64,000 bases of DNA from Deltaproteobacteria bacterium (lineage in GTDB: Bacteria; UBA10199; JACPAL01; GCA-016699445): the NCBI GenBank assembly GCA_016699445.1, contig CP064976.1:62001-126000 (forward strand), written 5' to 3'. The position numbers and the translations under genes are program-made. Positions 29,072 through 38,693 of this stretch are shown piece by piece; the first letter of the stretch is position 1, and every line of letters starts with the position of its first letter. The notes under the pieces were generated by a model that was given only the letters and a program-made list of their open reading frames with translations, did no database searches and was not told the DNA's origin.

Positions 29072-29554
29072 TTAATGTCCGTAATGAATTTTAATAATTT
29101 CCAACTCACGGGAACGCCCAGGAGTCACTACCTTAACCACATCCCCTATTTCTTTTCCGATAAGAGATTTAGCAATGGGAGATTCAATAGAGATCTTGCC
29201 TAATTTAATATCCGATTCATAAGCACCTACTATTTGGTAAGAAAGTTCTTCACCTGAATCCACATCTACCATTTTGACAGAAGCACCAAAGACAATTTTA
29301 TCCTGCACGATGGTTGACGGATCAATGATTTGAGCGCGAGCCAGCTGATCCTCAATAAACGCGATCTTTCCCATCAATTGCCCTTGTTTTTCTTTGGCCG
29401 CATCATATTCAGCATTTTCCGAAAGATCCCCATGACCGCGGGCGACTTCGATGGCATCGACAATCTTAGGACGCTCAACAGCTTTTAAATATTTCAACTC
29501 TTCCTGTAATTTTTTATGGCCCTCAGGAGTCATGGGCACTGGGTTATCTGACAT
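29072..29554 (-). CDS. greA: Transcription elongation factor GreA
   Basis: Rescues backtracked RNA polymerase by stimulating transcript cleavage. The 160 residues are the standard length. The N-terminal coiled coil begins MTPEGHKKLQEELKYLK and carries the acidic tip in GDLSENAEYDAAKEKQG; the C-terminal FKBP-like domain includes SPIAKSLIGKEIGDVV. ATG 29554 has AAGGATCG upstream. It begins nine bases after the cobalamin adenosyltransferase stop. Confidence 0.96.
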   Translation of the reverse strand: MSDNPVPMTPEGHKKLQEELKYLKAVERPKIVDAIEVARGHGDLSENAEYDAAKEKQGQLMGKIAFIEDQLARAQIIDPSTIVQDKIVFGASVKMVDVDSGEELSYQIVGAYESDIKLGKISIESPIAKSLIGKEIGDVVKVVTPGRSRELEIIKIHYGH

Positions 29555-29563
29555 AAACGATCC

Positions 29564-30115
29564 TTATTTTTTCTGCCATTGAGGTTCGCTGGTCTTTTTT
29601 TGAAAATTCACCCAACGCGCCAGCACAAAGAGATAATCGGACAAACGATTTAAATAAGTAATGACTTCTTCAGGAATTTTTTCATGTTCGGCTAAAAACA
29701 CAACTTGTCTTTCAGCACGACGACACACGGTACGCGCGAGCTGAAGATGTGAAGCCAACAAGACCCCACCCGGCAAGATAAAGTTTTTCAATGGAACTAA
29801 ATCTTTTTCCATCCGGTCAATTTCTGTTTCTAAAAATGTGATATCCTGTTCACGAATAAACCCAGAAGCTTTCCCAAAAAGCTTTTGCAAATCCGGCGTG
29901 GCAAGTACGGCACCTGCATCAAACAAATCATTCTGAATTTTACGAAGACTGGTTTCGATTTCAGAAATATCCGAAAGACTGACACAGACACCTAAGAGAG
30001 AATTTAATTCATCCACATCCCCATAAGCCATAATCCGCGCATGACTCTTCCTCACACGCTCTCCTCCAAAAAGACCTGTTTCCCCCTGGTCACCCGTCTT
30101 GGTATAAATTTTCAT
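29564..30115 (-). CDS. Cob(I)alamin adenosyltransferase, PduO type
   Basis: Makes adenosylcobalamin from cob(I)alamin and ATP. The 183 residues start MKIYTKTGDQGETGLFGGER, the ATP-binding N-terminus of the PduO/MMAB family, and contain AYGDVDELNSLLG and the C-terminal CRRAERQVV and LNRLSDYLFVLAR that complete the subunit-interface active site. ATG 30115 is preferred to an upstream TTG although neither has a good ribosome site. Confidence 0.93.
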   Translation of the reverse strand: MKIYTKTGDQGETGLFGGERVRKSHARIMAYGDVDELNSLLGVCVSLSDISEIETSLRKIQNDLFDAGAVLATPDLQKLFGKASGFIREQDITFLETEIDRMEKDLVPLKNFILPGGVLLASHLQLARTVCRRAERQVVFLAEHEKIPEEVITYLNRLSDYLFVLARWVNFQKKTSEPQWQKK

Positions 30116-30225
30116 GAAGGAAAATGAGTATCTATTCAGGGGGGTCAATTCAATGTTTTTATTCTTTGTCCTAAATTCCGCACCTCTTTTTGAAAGATGT
30201 TATTTTAATTGGTATAAAATAATTT

Positions 30226-30301
30226 TGTCATGGCGAGCGAAGCGTGGCCATCTCCCGCGATAAAACGTGAGATCGCCACGCCCTTCGGGTTCGCGATGAC
30301 A
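30226..30301. repeat. REP-like palindromic element
   Basis: Imperfect inverted repeat with about 30-base arms (30226-30254 and 30270-30301): TGTCATGGCGAGCGAAGCG pairs with CGCCCTTCGGGTTCGCGATG. Both arms hold smaller hairpins, one with a CTTCGG tetraloop. This class of TGTCAT...GCGAG palindromes is widespread between genes in many bacteria. Base composition is GC-rich against an AT-rich surround. An ATG within the element opens a frame into the next gene, but that N-terminus is not credible as protein. Confidence 0.8.
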
Positions 30302-30385
30302 CATACTAAAAATCAACTGCGGAATTTTGGTTTGTATTATGTATTATTCAGCAACTGCCCCCTTCAATCTGTCGATAACTTTAAC

Positions 30386-31828
30386 ATGATCAATTCAATC
30401 CGCCCTATCCTCGCGGCTGTGACGCAGCCCGTCGTCAATCTTTACCAAAGCTTAGCTCAACCCTTAGGTCAATCGAGCTTATTTCAGAGCACCTACAGCT
30501 TGGTCAGCAACGGCTTTCAAAACATCAGAGATATTTTCATAAATGTTGGAAATAAAATTTCACAAGGTGTCACAGGTCTCTTTTCTACTCGCTCGTCCAC
30601 AACGACTCAAAATGATGAGGTTGAGCTAGACGTTTCAGACATCATAGAGGTTAATGACGTGATTGAGGTGGAAACCTGTGATATCGAAGACATCACACCC
30701 AGTGCCAATAATCAGAATCCATTTTTACTCACAAAGAAATCTCCTATTTCAGCGGAAGTCGAAAAGATCATTATTCCCTTAATGATCGAATCAGATGCCG
30801 TTCGTGCAGAAGTCACCGCTCATCTCACTCAGACACTGAAGCAACATGGAGCTAAATGGCGAGATCATCTGCCTCAAACCAAATCAGTCCTCAGTGAAAC
30901 GAATTGTTTTTTGAAGATTACAGATGATTTAGGTTACTCAAGAGATACTGAAGTCATGACAGTTATCAGTATGGTTGAAAAAGGAGTTTCCAGCGAAGTG
31001 TTTCATGATTTTGCAAAACTCTTCCCTGGTGAAAAGAAAACTCTCTATGCACAACTGTCTCTGGGAGAGCTTCCTGAAATATCTCGATCCTCACGAAACT
31101 TCCTGCACAGTCAAGGTGACTATAAGGCCTCAAGCTATTCAAATCTGATTAAAGAACTTTATATGGCAAAGTCCAATTGGAGACAAAAACTTGATCAGAT
31201 CACTGAAGCCGCTGAAGAAATCACCAATAAGATTTTGGTCAGAAAAGAAATCACTTTTGCGGCTCATTCTGAATCGAGAGAAATCGCCGAGCAAGCGGAG
31301 AACATTACACGTCTGATGAGTTACCCCAGTAACACTCAGCGTATTCATGACAGACAGACGCTCATGGATAATTTTAAAAAGAACGATAACTGGAAAGCTT
31401 ATAGCCATGAGCTCCTCAGCTCTCTCCAATTGGCCCATAAACTTGGTTTTGGCAAAAGCCATCCAGCCATGAAAGCTGTCGAGCAGCAAGTCAGTCGAGC
31501 GTTCTTCTTGGAGGCCTTTGATTATCTTTCAAAAGCCCCCCATATGTCTCTTGAAGCGAGAAAGTTTTATTTTTTACAAATTATTTCTGGAAAACTCACA
31601 CCTGACTCAGTTGTTATTGCTGCCAGACTTCTTCATAGTGGTCGTGGTGAAATTGTCAGAACAACTCAAGGTGGATTTATTATCCGACATAAAAAATCCA
31701 GCAAACCTCAAACTCGTACCAAATCAGGCTCGCATCTCTCAGCCAATACGGGTGGCTCAGGAAATCAGTCCGGGCAGCAACAAAGAGATTCTCAACAACA
31801 TGGATCTCCCAAACGAAATGCGGCCTAA
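30386..31828 (+). CDS. Unknown protein with Ser/Gln-rich tail
   Basis: I do not recognise this 480-residue protein. ATG 30386 (MINSIRPILAAVTQPVVN) is preferred; the frame extends further upstream only by running through the palindromic element. The N-terminal 70 residues are rich in Gln/Ser and weakly hydrophobic, followed by an acidic strand-like segment (DVSDIIEVNDVIEVETCDIE), then a mainly helical body. The last 55 residues are low-complexity Ser/Gly/Gln/Lys. No enzyme motif is visible. It stands alone, convergent with hpnE, and could be a scaffold or secreted factor, but there is no clear signal peptide. Confidence 0.6.
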   Translation: MINSIRPILAAVTQPVVNLYQSLAQPLGQSSLFQSTYSLVSNGFQNIRDIFINVGNKISQGVTGLFSTRSSTTTQNDEVELDVSDIIEVNDVIEVETCDIEDITPSANNQNPFLLTKKSPISAEVEKIIIPLMIESDAVRAEVTAHLTQTLKQHGAKWRDHLPQTKSVLSETNCFLKITDDLGYSRDTEVMTVISMVEKGVSSEVFHDFAKLFPGEKKTLYAQLSLGELPEISRSSRNFLHSQGDYKASSYSNLIKELYMAKSNWRQKLDQITEAAEEITNKILVRKEITFAAHSESREIAEQAENITRLMSYPSNTQRIHDRQTLMDNFKKNDNWKAYSHELLSSLQLAHKLGFGKSHPAMKAVEQQVSRAFFLEAFDYLSKAPHMSLEARKFYFLQIISGKLTPDSVVIAARLLHSGRGEIVRTTQGGFIIRHKKSSKPQTRTKSGSHLSANTGGSGNQSGQQQRDSQQHGSPKRNAA

Positions 31829-31862
31829 CTGAGCAGAGCTGAGACTGCTTTCCTGCCCGACC

Positions 31863-33155
31863 TCACAGCACTTTCGATAGTGGCTGGTAATCCTGTATCC
31901 GTCCAATCCCCAGGAGATAAAAATTTCGATAAGGAGTTTTTTGAGGGAGTCTCAGAGATTCAACTCCCGGCATAGGAGCCAAAGTGGCCTCGGGTTCTTT
32001 GGAAACCATTGAATGAAGTAGCTTTGCGTCTACTACGTTTGGGAAAATACTCTTTAATTCCGCCATGGCCATTTGAATCAAGGCTGGAGCGGTCATTTTA
32101 AACTCTTCACGTCCGCCGCTAATAACTAGCGAGACATAAGGATGTGTCCCCTGCTTGCTAAACACCCAATGAACGCGCGTTCCCCATAAGCCCACAAAGG
32201 GACGGTCGATGACGGGACGATCAAACCACAAGTGGATCGAGACAATCGGCGAATATGAAAGTTTATGTAAGGGTTGAAAAAAAGGATCTTGATAAAGCAC
32301 GTTTTCGGGAAGAATTTTCTTCAAGGCTGTGAAGGGCACTGTCGATAGAAGCGTTTCGACAGCAAGGCGACGCCCACCTTCTAGCTCGATATCGATAACT
32401 TCATTCAGATCAAAATGAATCTTATGAACTTTTGTTTTGATTAAAAAATTTCCACCTTTGCGTTCGATATAGTCGCGCGCCGCTTCTGCATAAAGATCCG
32501 ACAAGCCCACTTTTGGGACACCAATCCTAGCACCGGCTTTTCCTGAAAAAAGAGCTTCCTGTAACACTCTAACAAAAAGTGCCGCTGAAGAATTTTGTGG
32601 AGAGTCATTTAAAGCTGCAAAATTAAAAATATCCCAAAACTTTTCCTGAGAGCTTTTGGGTTGATGATGGGCTGTAAGCCATTCGGAAACTGAATATTGA
32701 TCCAAAGCTCGAATCGCCTGATCGTTTCCCTGAAGTGCTTTCAAAGCTTTGGCCAAATGTCGTAAGGCCCATTTCTCTTCAAAAGAAAATCCCTTAAAGA
32801 AAAGAAAACCTGACAAAAGATGAAAAGGATTTGGCAAAGGCCAGGCTTTAAATCGCTTAATCCCCGTCCCAACTCCGGCAAAATCTACAGTCAAATTTTG
32901 TTGAAAATCGATACGATCCAAGGTCCCAATTTTTTCCAAAAATGCGAGAGTCTCATGGTAACACCCCATCACAATATGCTGACCATTATCCAACGTGGTT
33001 CCCAAAGCAGGTTCACGATAAGAATAAGCACGTCCCCCCAAATGTCCGCGAGATTCAATCACGGTCACATGATGGCCTTGAGACACAAGCTCAACACCAG
33101 CTGCCAAGCCGGCAAAACCTCCACCAATAATTACTATTTCTTTTTTGGATTCCAT
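31863..33155 (-). CDS. hpnE: Hydroxysqualene dehydroxylase HpnE
   Basis: FAD enzyme that reduces hydroxysqualene to squalene, last step of the HpnCDE route towards hopanoids. The Rossmann FAD site is EIVIIGGGFAGLAAGVEL, followed by VIESRGHLGGRAYSY; the C-terminal flavin block is PTLAP-like (EATLAPMPGVESLRL) and ends LLGIGRIQDYQPLSKVL. ATG 33155 (MESKKEI) is chosen; a TTG at 33203 overlapping the hpnD stop would add 16 residues. It follows hpnC and hpnD in the same direction, which fixes its role among amine-oxidase-like proteins. Confidence 0.88.
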   Translation of the reverse strand: MESKKEIVIIGGGFAGLAAGVELVSQGHHVTVIESRGHLGGRAYSYREPALGTTLDNGQHIVMGCYHETLAFLEKIGTLDRIDFQQNLTVDFAGVGTGIKRFKAWPLPNPFHLLSGFLFFKGFSFEEKWALRHLAKALKALQGNDQAIRALDQYSVSEWLTAHHQPKSSQEKFWDIFNFAALNDSPQNSSAALFVRVLQEALFSGKAGARIGVPKVGLSDLYAEAARDYIERKGGNFLIKTKVHKIHFDLNEVIDIELEGGRRLAVETLLSTVPFTALKKILPENVLYQDPFFQPLHKLSYSPIVSIHLWFDRPVIDRPFVGLWGTRVHWVFSKQGTHPYVSLVISGGREEFKMTAPALIQMAMAELKSIFPNVVDAKLLHSMVSKEPEATLAPMPGVESLRLPQKTPYRNFYLLGIGRIQDYQPLSKVL

Positions 33156-33199
33156 GAAGTGGGGCTCATAACAAAACCGGAAGAATTTGAAAGAGCTTT

Positions 33200-33997
33200 T
33201 CAAAAATATTCAGCGAAACTTTTTTTCAAATACAGGAAAGTTCTCTTCTGAAGTTTTTTAAGAATTTTATGATACACGGCATTCATGACGAGAGCCGACT
33301 TCATCTTCTTCAATTCGTCTTTTGGAATCGTCGCAAAAGCCCTTTGATAAAGATCTTCCGCACGAGCTGACTCAAAAGACAAAAGTGCTAAAAGATTAGG
33401 CGTCATTTTTTTAGCCAAGATATCTTCTTCCTTCACAGAAAACTTCTTCATATCTTCAGCTGGCAGATAAATACGATCTCGCTTCAAATCACCGCCCACA
33501 TCTCGAATGATATTAGTCAGCTGAAAGGCTTTTCCTAAAAGGATAGCACCTTTTTGCCTCTTCCGAAACAGCACCAAATATATGCTGACACATCAGCCCA
33601 ATCGTTCCAGCGACGTGATAACAATAAGTCTCAAGCTCTGCATAAGTGGTATAACGATTCTTCAAAAGATCCATTTCCATTCCAGTAATCAAATCCAGAA
33701 GATAGTTTTTAGGATTTGAAACCTCTCCACAATCACTTTGAGCTCAGGAAGGATAGGATGCGCATCTTTAAAAGATCCTGCGTAACAACTCTCAACACGC
33801 TCACGCCAAAGTTTAATTTCTTTTTTTGCCGTAGCTTCATTAGGAGCTTCATCAACCGCATCATCTACCAGTCGACTAAAGGCATAGATCACTATCATGC
33901 CTTCTTTTTTTTCTTTGGGGAGAAAAAAGAATGAGAGATAAAAGTTAGAACCACTTTTTTTTGCAATTTCTTGGCTATAGGAAAAATTGGAAACCAT
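33200..33997 (-). CDS. hpnD: Presqualene diphosphate synthase HpnD, frame broken twice
   Basis: Condenses two farnesyl diphosphates to presqualene diphosphate. The gene needs two one-base corrections: an extra A at the TTT of 33715-33717 and one fewer at the TTTTT of 33551-33555. This gives 265 residues. The first Asp-rich motif is SRLVDDAVDE, the middle fragment in the third frame reads LLDLITGMEMDLLKNRY and YCYHVAGTIGLMCQHIFG, and the second Asp-rich motif is LTNIIRDVGGDLKRDRIYLP. All active-site elements are intact, so the frameshifts look like sequence errors. It starts two bases after hpnC. Confidence 0.85.
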
Positions 33998-33999
33998 CT

Positions 34000-34839
34000 T
34001 TAGAACCTTTTAAAAAGAAGTTTAAAAAGATCTCTTTTCGAAATCTTGGGTCGTTTTTGAAATACATCGTATTGATTTTTTTCGATCAGATCCAAAATAT
34101 ACATCGGACCCTTCCACATGAGTGTAATCTGCAATCGCAAACGCCATTCCAAGGATTTGAGGAGAGGCTTTCCTTCCAAAAATAATGACCGAGCACGTGA
34201 GATTTCAAATCTTAAAAGAGATGAAAAAGAATCGTTTAAACGATGTGCCAAAAGATCTTCATACGTATAAGCAAAACGATCCATGTCTTCTTTGGGCAAA
34301 TACACACGATCTTTTTTCAAATCGACAGCGATGTCTTGCCAATGATTGACCAGCTGAATGCCTGTACAAATCTTATCTGACCACAGATGCAGCTGTGGAT
34401 CTGTGTAACCATACAAAAGCAAAACAATCCGACCAATGGGATTAGCCGAATAGACACAATAAGTCTCTAACTCTTGATAACTTTGATACCGATTTTTTGT
34501 CAGATCCATTTTAAAAGCGATCAACAAATCTTTAAGAAGTTTGGAAGGAATTCCCGTGCGTTGGAGTGTTTCCGAAATAGCCCAAAACAAAAGATCATCT
34601 TCCGAAACATTTCCTTTGGAAGCTTTTTCCAATCTCACTTCAAAGTCTTCAAGATGTTTCAGTCCGTCTTGTCGAAACTGAGCTTCATCAGAGAAATCAT
34701 CAGCCGTGCGTGCAAATGCGTAGATGGCATAAAGATATTTTCGCGACGGTTTAGGCACAAACCACCCAATCGGAAAATTTTCATAATGGCTTTTTGCGAT
34801 GGTTTCGCAATGTTCAAAAGCTTTTTGTAGGCTCGACAT
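34000..34839 (-). CDS. hpnC: Hydroxysqualene synthase HpnC
   Basis: Trans-prenyltransferase that converts presqualene diphosphate to hydroxysqualene. ATG 34839 (MSSLQKAFEHC) gives 279 residues and follows the lipoprotein stop by two bases. Motifs: NFPIGWFVPKPSRKYLYAIY, Asp-rich ARTADDFSDEA and the second substrate site LVNHWQDIAVDLKKDRVYLP, plus TYCVYSANPIGRIVLLLYG. The VPK-type N-terminus and the position before hpnD distinguish it from HpnD and phytoene synthase. Confidence 0.9.
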   Translation of the reverse strand: MSSLQKAFEHCETIAKSHYENFPIGWFVPKPSRKYLYAIYAFARTADDFSDEAQFRQDGLKHLEDFEVRLEKASKGNVSEDDLLFWAISETLQRTGIPSKLLKDLLIAFKMDLTKNRYQSYQELETYCVYSANPIGRIVLLLYGYTDPQLHLWSDKICTGIQLVNHWQDIAVDLKKDRVYLPKEDMDRFAYTYEDLLAHRLNDSFSSLLRFEISRARSLFLEGKPLLKSLEWRLRLQITLMWKGPMYILDLIEKNQYDVFQKRPKISKRDLFKLLFKRF

Positions 34840-34841
34840 GT

Positions 34842-35285
34842 TTAATTTTTTGGAGATGAAGTTGTATCCTGATCCATAAACTGAGTCACCTTCCACATAT
34901 CTTTTTCTTGAGGATTTTCAGAAAGACGGACTCTCACCATGGTTTTTCGTGTCATTTCAGAAGATTTTTCAGGATGAATTTTCACTTCAAAAACAAAAAG
35001 ACCTTCTTGATCATTACTTTCATTCGGTAACAATTTATAAGAAATTTTAGCTTTTGCCTGTTGGTTCATCCCTGGCTGTTCCTGAGAAATGGTTTGAGTC
35101 AGATCCACACTCTGTTTCACTTTTTCAAAAGCCAAACGATCGGTAAAAGGCAAGGCAGCTCTTGGATCTACCTGTACGTAGTAGGCATCCATAAATTTAA
35201 ATGCCACTTGAGCTGCAGGTGTTTTTACCGATGAACAACCCAACATCAGAGACAGAAGTAAAAAATACTGGATCAACTTTTTCAT
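34842..35285 (-). CDS. Putative outer-membrane lipoprotein
   Basis: Protein of 147 residues with a lipoprotein signal (MKKLIQYFLLLSLMLGCSS). The mature part is a mixed alpha/beta domain (QVAFKFMDAYYVQVDPRAAL ... KTMVRVRLSENPQEKD) that looks like an NTF2-like or DUF4878-type fold, but the match is only by general appearance. It overlaps the HAD gene by ATGA and precedes hpnC, within the ompA-recG-hpn gene run. Its link to squalene synthesis is unproven. Confidence 0.7.
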   Translation of the reverse strand: MKKLIQYFLLLSLMLGCSSVKTPAAQVAFKFMDAYYVQVDPRAALPFTDRLAFEKVKQSVDLTQTISQEQPGMNQQAKAKISYKLLPNESNDQEGLFVFEVKIHPEKSSEMTRKTMVRVRLSENPQEKDMWKVTQFMDQDTTSSPKN

Positions 35286-35966
35286 AAATCTCCCAATTTT
35301 TTTTGAAAATTTAAAACAGGCCAGCCCTTTTTCTTACCAATTTTTAAGATTTGAGAATCCGGATTAACTAAAAAAGGATGACCCACTTTTTCAAAAAGAA
35401 AAAAATCATCAATGCTATCGGCATAGTAATAACAGTCTTGCAAAGGGATTTTGTGTTTTTGAGAAGCTTCCTGAGCGGCAAAAATTTTTCCTTCACGATA
35501 ATAAATAGGGCTTTTCACTTCTCGCTGTAAAATTCCTTTGGGATTTTTTGATAGTCAATAATGGGACCCGCACTAAATGACCATCTACTTGAAGAAAGCG
35601 TGAGAGATGTTCAATGGTCATATATGGAGCTGATGTCACCAGATAAACATAATCCCCTTTTTTCCTATGCTCCTGAACTTTGGCAATCGCCTCTAGATAA
35701 AGTCTTTTTTTAATATCTTTTAAAAAACTTTCTTCACCCACTTTCAAAATATCTTCTAAAGACATTCCAGCCAAATCCATACAGGCAATTTCATAAATTT
35801 TTTTAAGATCCACTTTAGCAATATGACTCATAGCTTTATAGAAAAAAGCCTGAACCAAGCGTCTCTTTTTCATAAGACGTTTTTTGATGAGAAGAAGTGT
35901 TGTATAATAACCACTATATCCATCCATCAATGTACGATCGACATCAAAGAAAGCAATTGAAGGCAT
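35282..35966 (-). CDS. HAD-IB phosphatase (SerB-like), frame broken once
   Basis: Two overlapping pieces form one 227-residue protein if one base is removed from the TTTTTT at 35544-35549. Motif I is IAFFDVDRTLMDGYSGYY, motif II is YVYLVTSAPYMTIEHL, the middle restored segment reads IKNPKGILQREVKSPIYYRE, and motif IV is CYYYADSIDDFFLFEKVGHP. HAD-IB members of this type often act on phosphoserine-like, lysophosphatidate or other phosphomonoesters and are frequent beside lipid genes. Substrate unknown. Confidence 0.82.
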
Positions 35967-35968
35967 AA

Positions 35969-36544
35969 TTACTCGAGAATCACACGTCTTAGAATATCCA
36001 TATCCACTTTTCGCCCTTTATAAAAATCATCAAAAAGTTGACTGGCAGCCTGATAAAAAAGATCCAGCAGAAAGAGCTGAGAAAGCATAAATTGTGAATC
36101 TTCTTTTTCGTCACCGGCACTATTGCGAGAGGCAGCTTCAAATTCATCTTTAAACTTGGAAATCATTCTTAAAGAATCATCGATACCATTGCGCACACGA
36201 TCAAAAAACTGTCTCAAAAACTTTTTGGGATAATCACGAGCGGCTTCATAGTAATCTTTTCGCGTACCTTTGACCCAAACTTTGCGCACCAAACCAACAC
36301 TCTCCAACATGCGGATATTCACACTGATATTCCCTTTGGAGAGCTGCAAAATCTTCATAATTTCATCAAGTGACAAAGGATTACGCGCTAAAAATAGAAG
36401 AGCATAGATTTGCCCCCCAACTTTAGACACCATCCCCAACATATTAGCCGAAATCTTCCCGGCGCTTTCGATAAAATTATCGCGAGCTTGCTGGAGACTG
36501 ACTCCTGAAGAATCAGAATCTTTTGTTTTAACAATTTTTAACAT
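35969..36544 (-). CDS. GbsR/MarR-family transcriptional regulator
   Basis: Winged-helix regulator of 191 residues. The helix-turn-helix and wing are in ALLFLARNPLSLDEIMKILQ, LSKGNISVNIRMLESVGLVR and KVWVKGTRKDYYEA, the typical GbsR arrangement; the C-terminal half is a long helical dimer region. In other bacteria GbsR proteins control osmoprotectant or envelope genes. Here it lies within the recG-hpn run, so it may control these genes. It starts 16 bases after the recG stop. Confidence 0.85.
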   Translation of the reverse strand: MLKIVKTKDSDSSGVSLQQARDNFIESAGKISANMLGMVSKVGGQIYALLFLARNPLSLDEIMKILQLSKGNISVNIRMLESVGLVRKVWVKGTRKDYYEAARDYPKKFLRQFFDRVRNGIDDSLRMISKFKDEFEAASRNSAGDEKEDSQFMLSQLFLLDLFYQAASQLFDDFYKGRKVDMDILRRVILE

Positions 36545-36560
36545 GAAATGAGTTCTTAAC

Positions 36561-38693
36561 CTAACCTACATCAGCCAACGCAAGTTTTTCTTTCCAGCGG
36601 CGTTTGAGGACGTCCAGAAGTGGTGGGTGCATCATGAGATGCGGGTCTTTTTCGATCCAAGCAAAAGCTTCTTTTCTGGCTTCTTTCAGAATGGAATAAT
36701 CACGGATAAGATTGGCAATACGAAGATCAGGCAAACCTGATTGGCGTGTTCCTAAAAAATCTCCAGGACCTCGCAAGCGCAGATCTTCTTCAGCTATCTT
36801 AAATCCATCTTCAGTCTCCACCATCACCTGAAGCCTCTGATAAGCAGGAGCTGTCTTCCCCACAGGCGTCATCAAGAGACAATAAGAAGCTTGATGTCCA
36901 CGCCCAACCCGCCCTCTCAGTTGATGCAGTTGAGAGAGTCCAAAACGCTCTGCGTGTTCAATCACCATCACTGTCGCATTGGGAACATCAATACCCACTT
37001 CAATAACCGTCGTACTCACCAACAAATGAATATCTCCTGCTTTGAAAGAACGCATAATAGTTTCTTTTTCTTCCGGTGGTGTTCGACCATGCAAAAGACC
37101 GATTCTAAATTCCGGAAGAAAACGTTGGATCTCTTCCGACATCTGTGTGGCATCCTTCAAATCCAACTTTTCACTTTCTTCTACCAAAGGGTAGACGACA
37201 TAAGCCTGTTCACCCGCTTCGATTCTGGTTTTTAAAAACTGATAAAGCCCACGCCTTTGTTTTTCTCCAATGATTTTTGTCTGAATTTTTTGACGGCCCG
37301 GAGGCAATTCATCAATCACCGAAAGATCCAAATCTCCATAGATAGTCATTGAGAGAGTTCTTGGAATGGGGGTCGCTGTCATGACCAAGACATGAGGATG
37401 ATTCCCCTTTTCTTTCAAAGCCGCTCTTTGAAGAACACCAAAACGATGCTGCTCGTCGATGATCACCATTCCCAGATTAGGAAAACTAACTTTTTCAGCA
37501 ATTAGCGCATGAGTACCAATCACCAACGGGAATAAACCCTTTTTAATCCTTGCCTGAGCTCTTCTTTTTTCATCAGGAGTCAAACGACTCGTCAAAAGGG
37601 CCATAGGAAGCTTAAAAGAACCTAAAATTTTTCGAGCATTCAGATAATGTTGCTCAGCTAAAATCTCCGTCGGAGCCATCAAAGCCACCTGAAAACCATT
37701 CTCAATAGCGGCCAAAGCGGTCAAAAACGCCACAACGGTCTTACCACTTCCCACATCTCCCTGAATCAAGCGATTCATAGGATGAGGCTGGGCTATATCC
37801 GCAAAAATCTCCTCCAACACTCTACATTGGGCACCTGTCAGCTGAAAAGGAAGGCCTTGCTTCCAAGCATCAACGTTTTCAGATGCTACCTGAATGGAAG
37901 TACCAGCCTCTCTTTTGACAGAGCGTCTTTTAAGAGCCAGACCCATTTCCATCAGAAAAAATTCTTCAAAAATCTCTCGTCGAAATGCCGGGGTTCTAAA
38001 CTTCTCCAAATCTTCAGCACTCGTTTCGGGCGAAGGATGATGCACTTCCAAAAGCGCTTCATTTTTGGGAATAAGATTGAGTTTTACCCGAATATCCTCG
38101 GGAATGGGGTCAGGCACCAAGGAAACAAATGGTTCCAGTAAACGGGCGATAATTCTTCTGAGAGAACGTGTCCCAATACCCGCAACCTGTGAATAAACCG
38201 GGACAATTCCAGGAGCCTTTAAAGTGGGTTCGATATCTTCTTCAGGTTTGACTTCATCATCCGCAGAAACATCTTCTATTACTTGAACTATCGGATGTAT
38301 CATCTGAATTTTTTTACGGAATTCAGTAACAGTCCCCGAGACGATCACCACCATCCCCTTTTTGTACATCGCCATCATTTGCTTCTGATAAAAGCCAAAC
38401 CACTTCAGTGACATGGCACCTGTCGAGTCGACTAAAAGGATTTCGAAGATACGCCTCTTACCCGCATAGGCAACCCCACAAGCGGCTATTTTCCCAACAG
38501 TAACTTGCTGCTGGCCTGGAACTAGCTCTTTGATCTTAAGAAGGTTTCGCTGATCGAGATAACGATAAGGATAATAAAGCAGTAGGTCCTCGACCGACTC
38601 GATCTGCTTTTGAGCTAGCAGACCTGCCATTCGAGGACCTACGCCTTTAACATATTGAATCGGGTAGGAACTAGTTCGTACCCTGTTGTCCAT
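36561..38693 (-). CDS. recG: ATP-dependent DNA helicase RecG
   Basis: Branch-migrating helicase for stalled forks and Holliday junctions. From ATG 38693 (MDNRVRTSSYPIQYVKGVGP) it has 710 residues, the usual size; the longer frame runs deep into ompA and is not needed. The N-terminal wedge domain is an OB fold (VTVGKIAACGVAYAGKRRIF); helicase motifs are QGDVGSGKTVVAFLTA, IIDEQHRFGV, TATPIPRTL and LHQLRGRVGRGHQ; the C-terminal TRG-like motif follows at DFLGTRQSGLPDLRIA. It overlaps the ompA-like stop by 23 bases. Confidence 0.95.
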   Translation of the reverse strand: MDNRVRTSSYPIQYVKGVGPRMAGLLAQKQIESVEDLLLYYPYRYLDQRNLLKIKELVPGQQQVTVGKIAACGVAYAGKRRIFEILLVDSTGAMSLKWFGFYQKQMMAMYKKGMVVIVSGTVTEFRKKIQMIHPIVQVIEDVSADDEVKPEEDIEPTLKAPGIVPVYSQVAGIGTRSLRRIIARLLEPFVSLVPDPIPEDIRVKLNLIPKNEALLEVHHPSPETSAEDLEKFRTPAFRREIFEEFFLMEMGLALKRRSVKREAGTSIQVASENVDAWKQGLPFQLTGAQCRVLEEIFADIAQPHPMNRLIQGDVGSGKTVVAFLTALAAIENGFQVALMAPTEILAEQHYLNARKILGSFKLPMALLTSRLTPDEKRRAQARIKKGLFPLVIGTHALIAEKVSFPNLGMVIIDEQHRFGVLQRAALKEKGNHPHVLVMTATPIPRTLSMTIYGDLDLSVIDELPPGRQKIQTKIIGEKQRRGLYQFLKTRIEAGEQAYVVYPLVEESEKLDLKDATQMSEEIQRFLPEFRIGLLHGRTPPEEKETIMRSFKAGDIHLLVSTTVIEVGIDVPNATVMVIEHAERFGLSQLHQLRGRVGRGHQASYCLLMTPVGKTAPAYQRLQVMVETEDGFKIAEEDLRLRGPGDFLGTRQSGLPDLRIANLIRDYSILKEARKEAFAWIEKDPHLMMHPPLLDVLKRRWKEKLALADVG

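Noticed and set aside
30230..30385. Extended N-terminus of the 480-residue gene from an ATG at 30230
   Set aside because: The first part is only the palindromic element read as protein; ATG 30386 is a better start.
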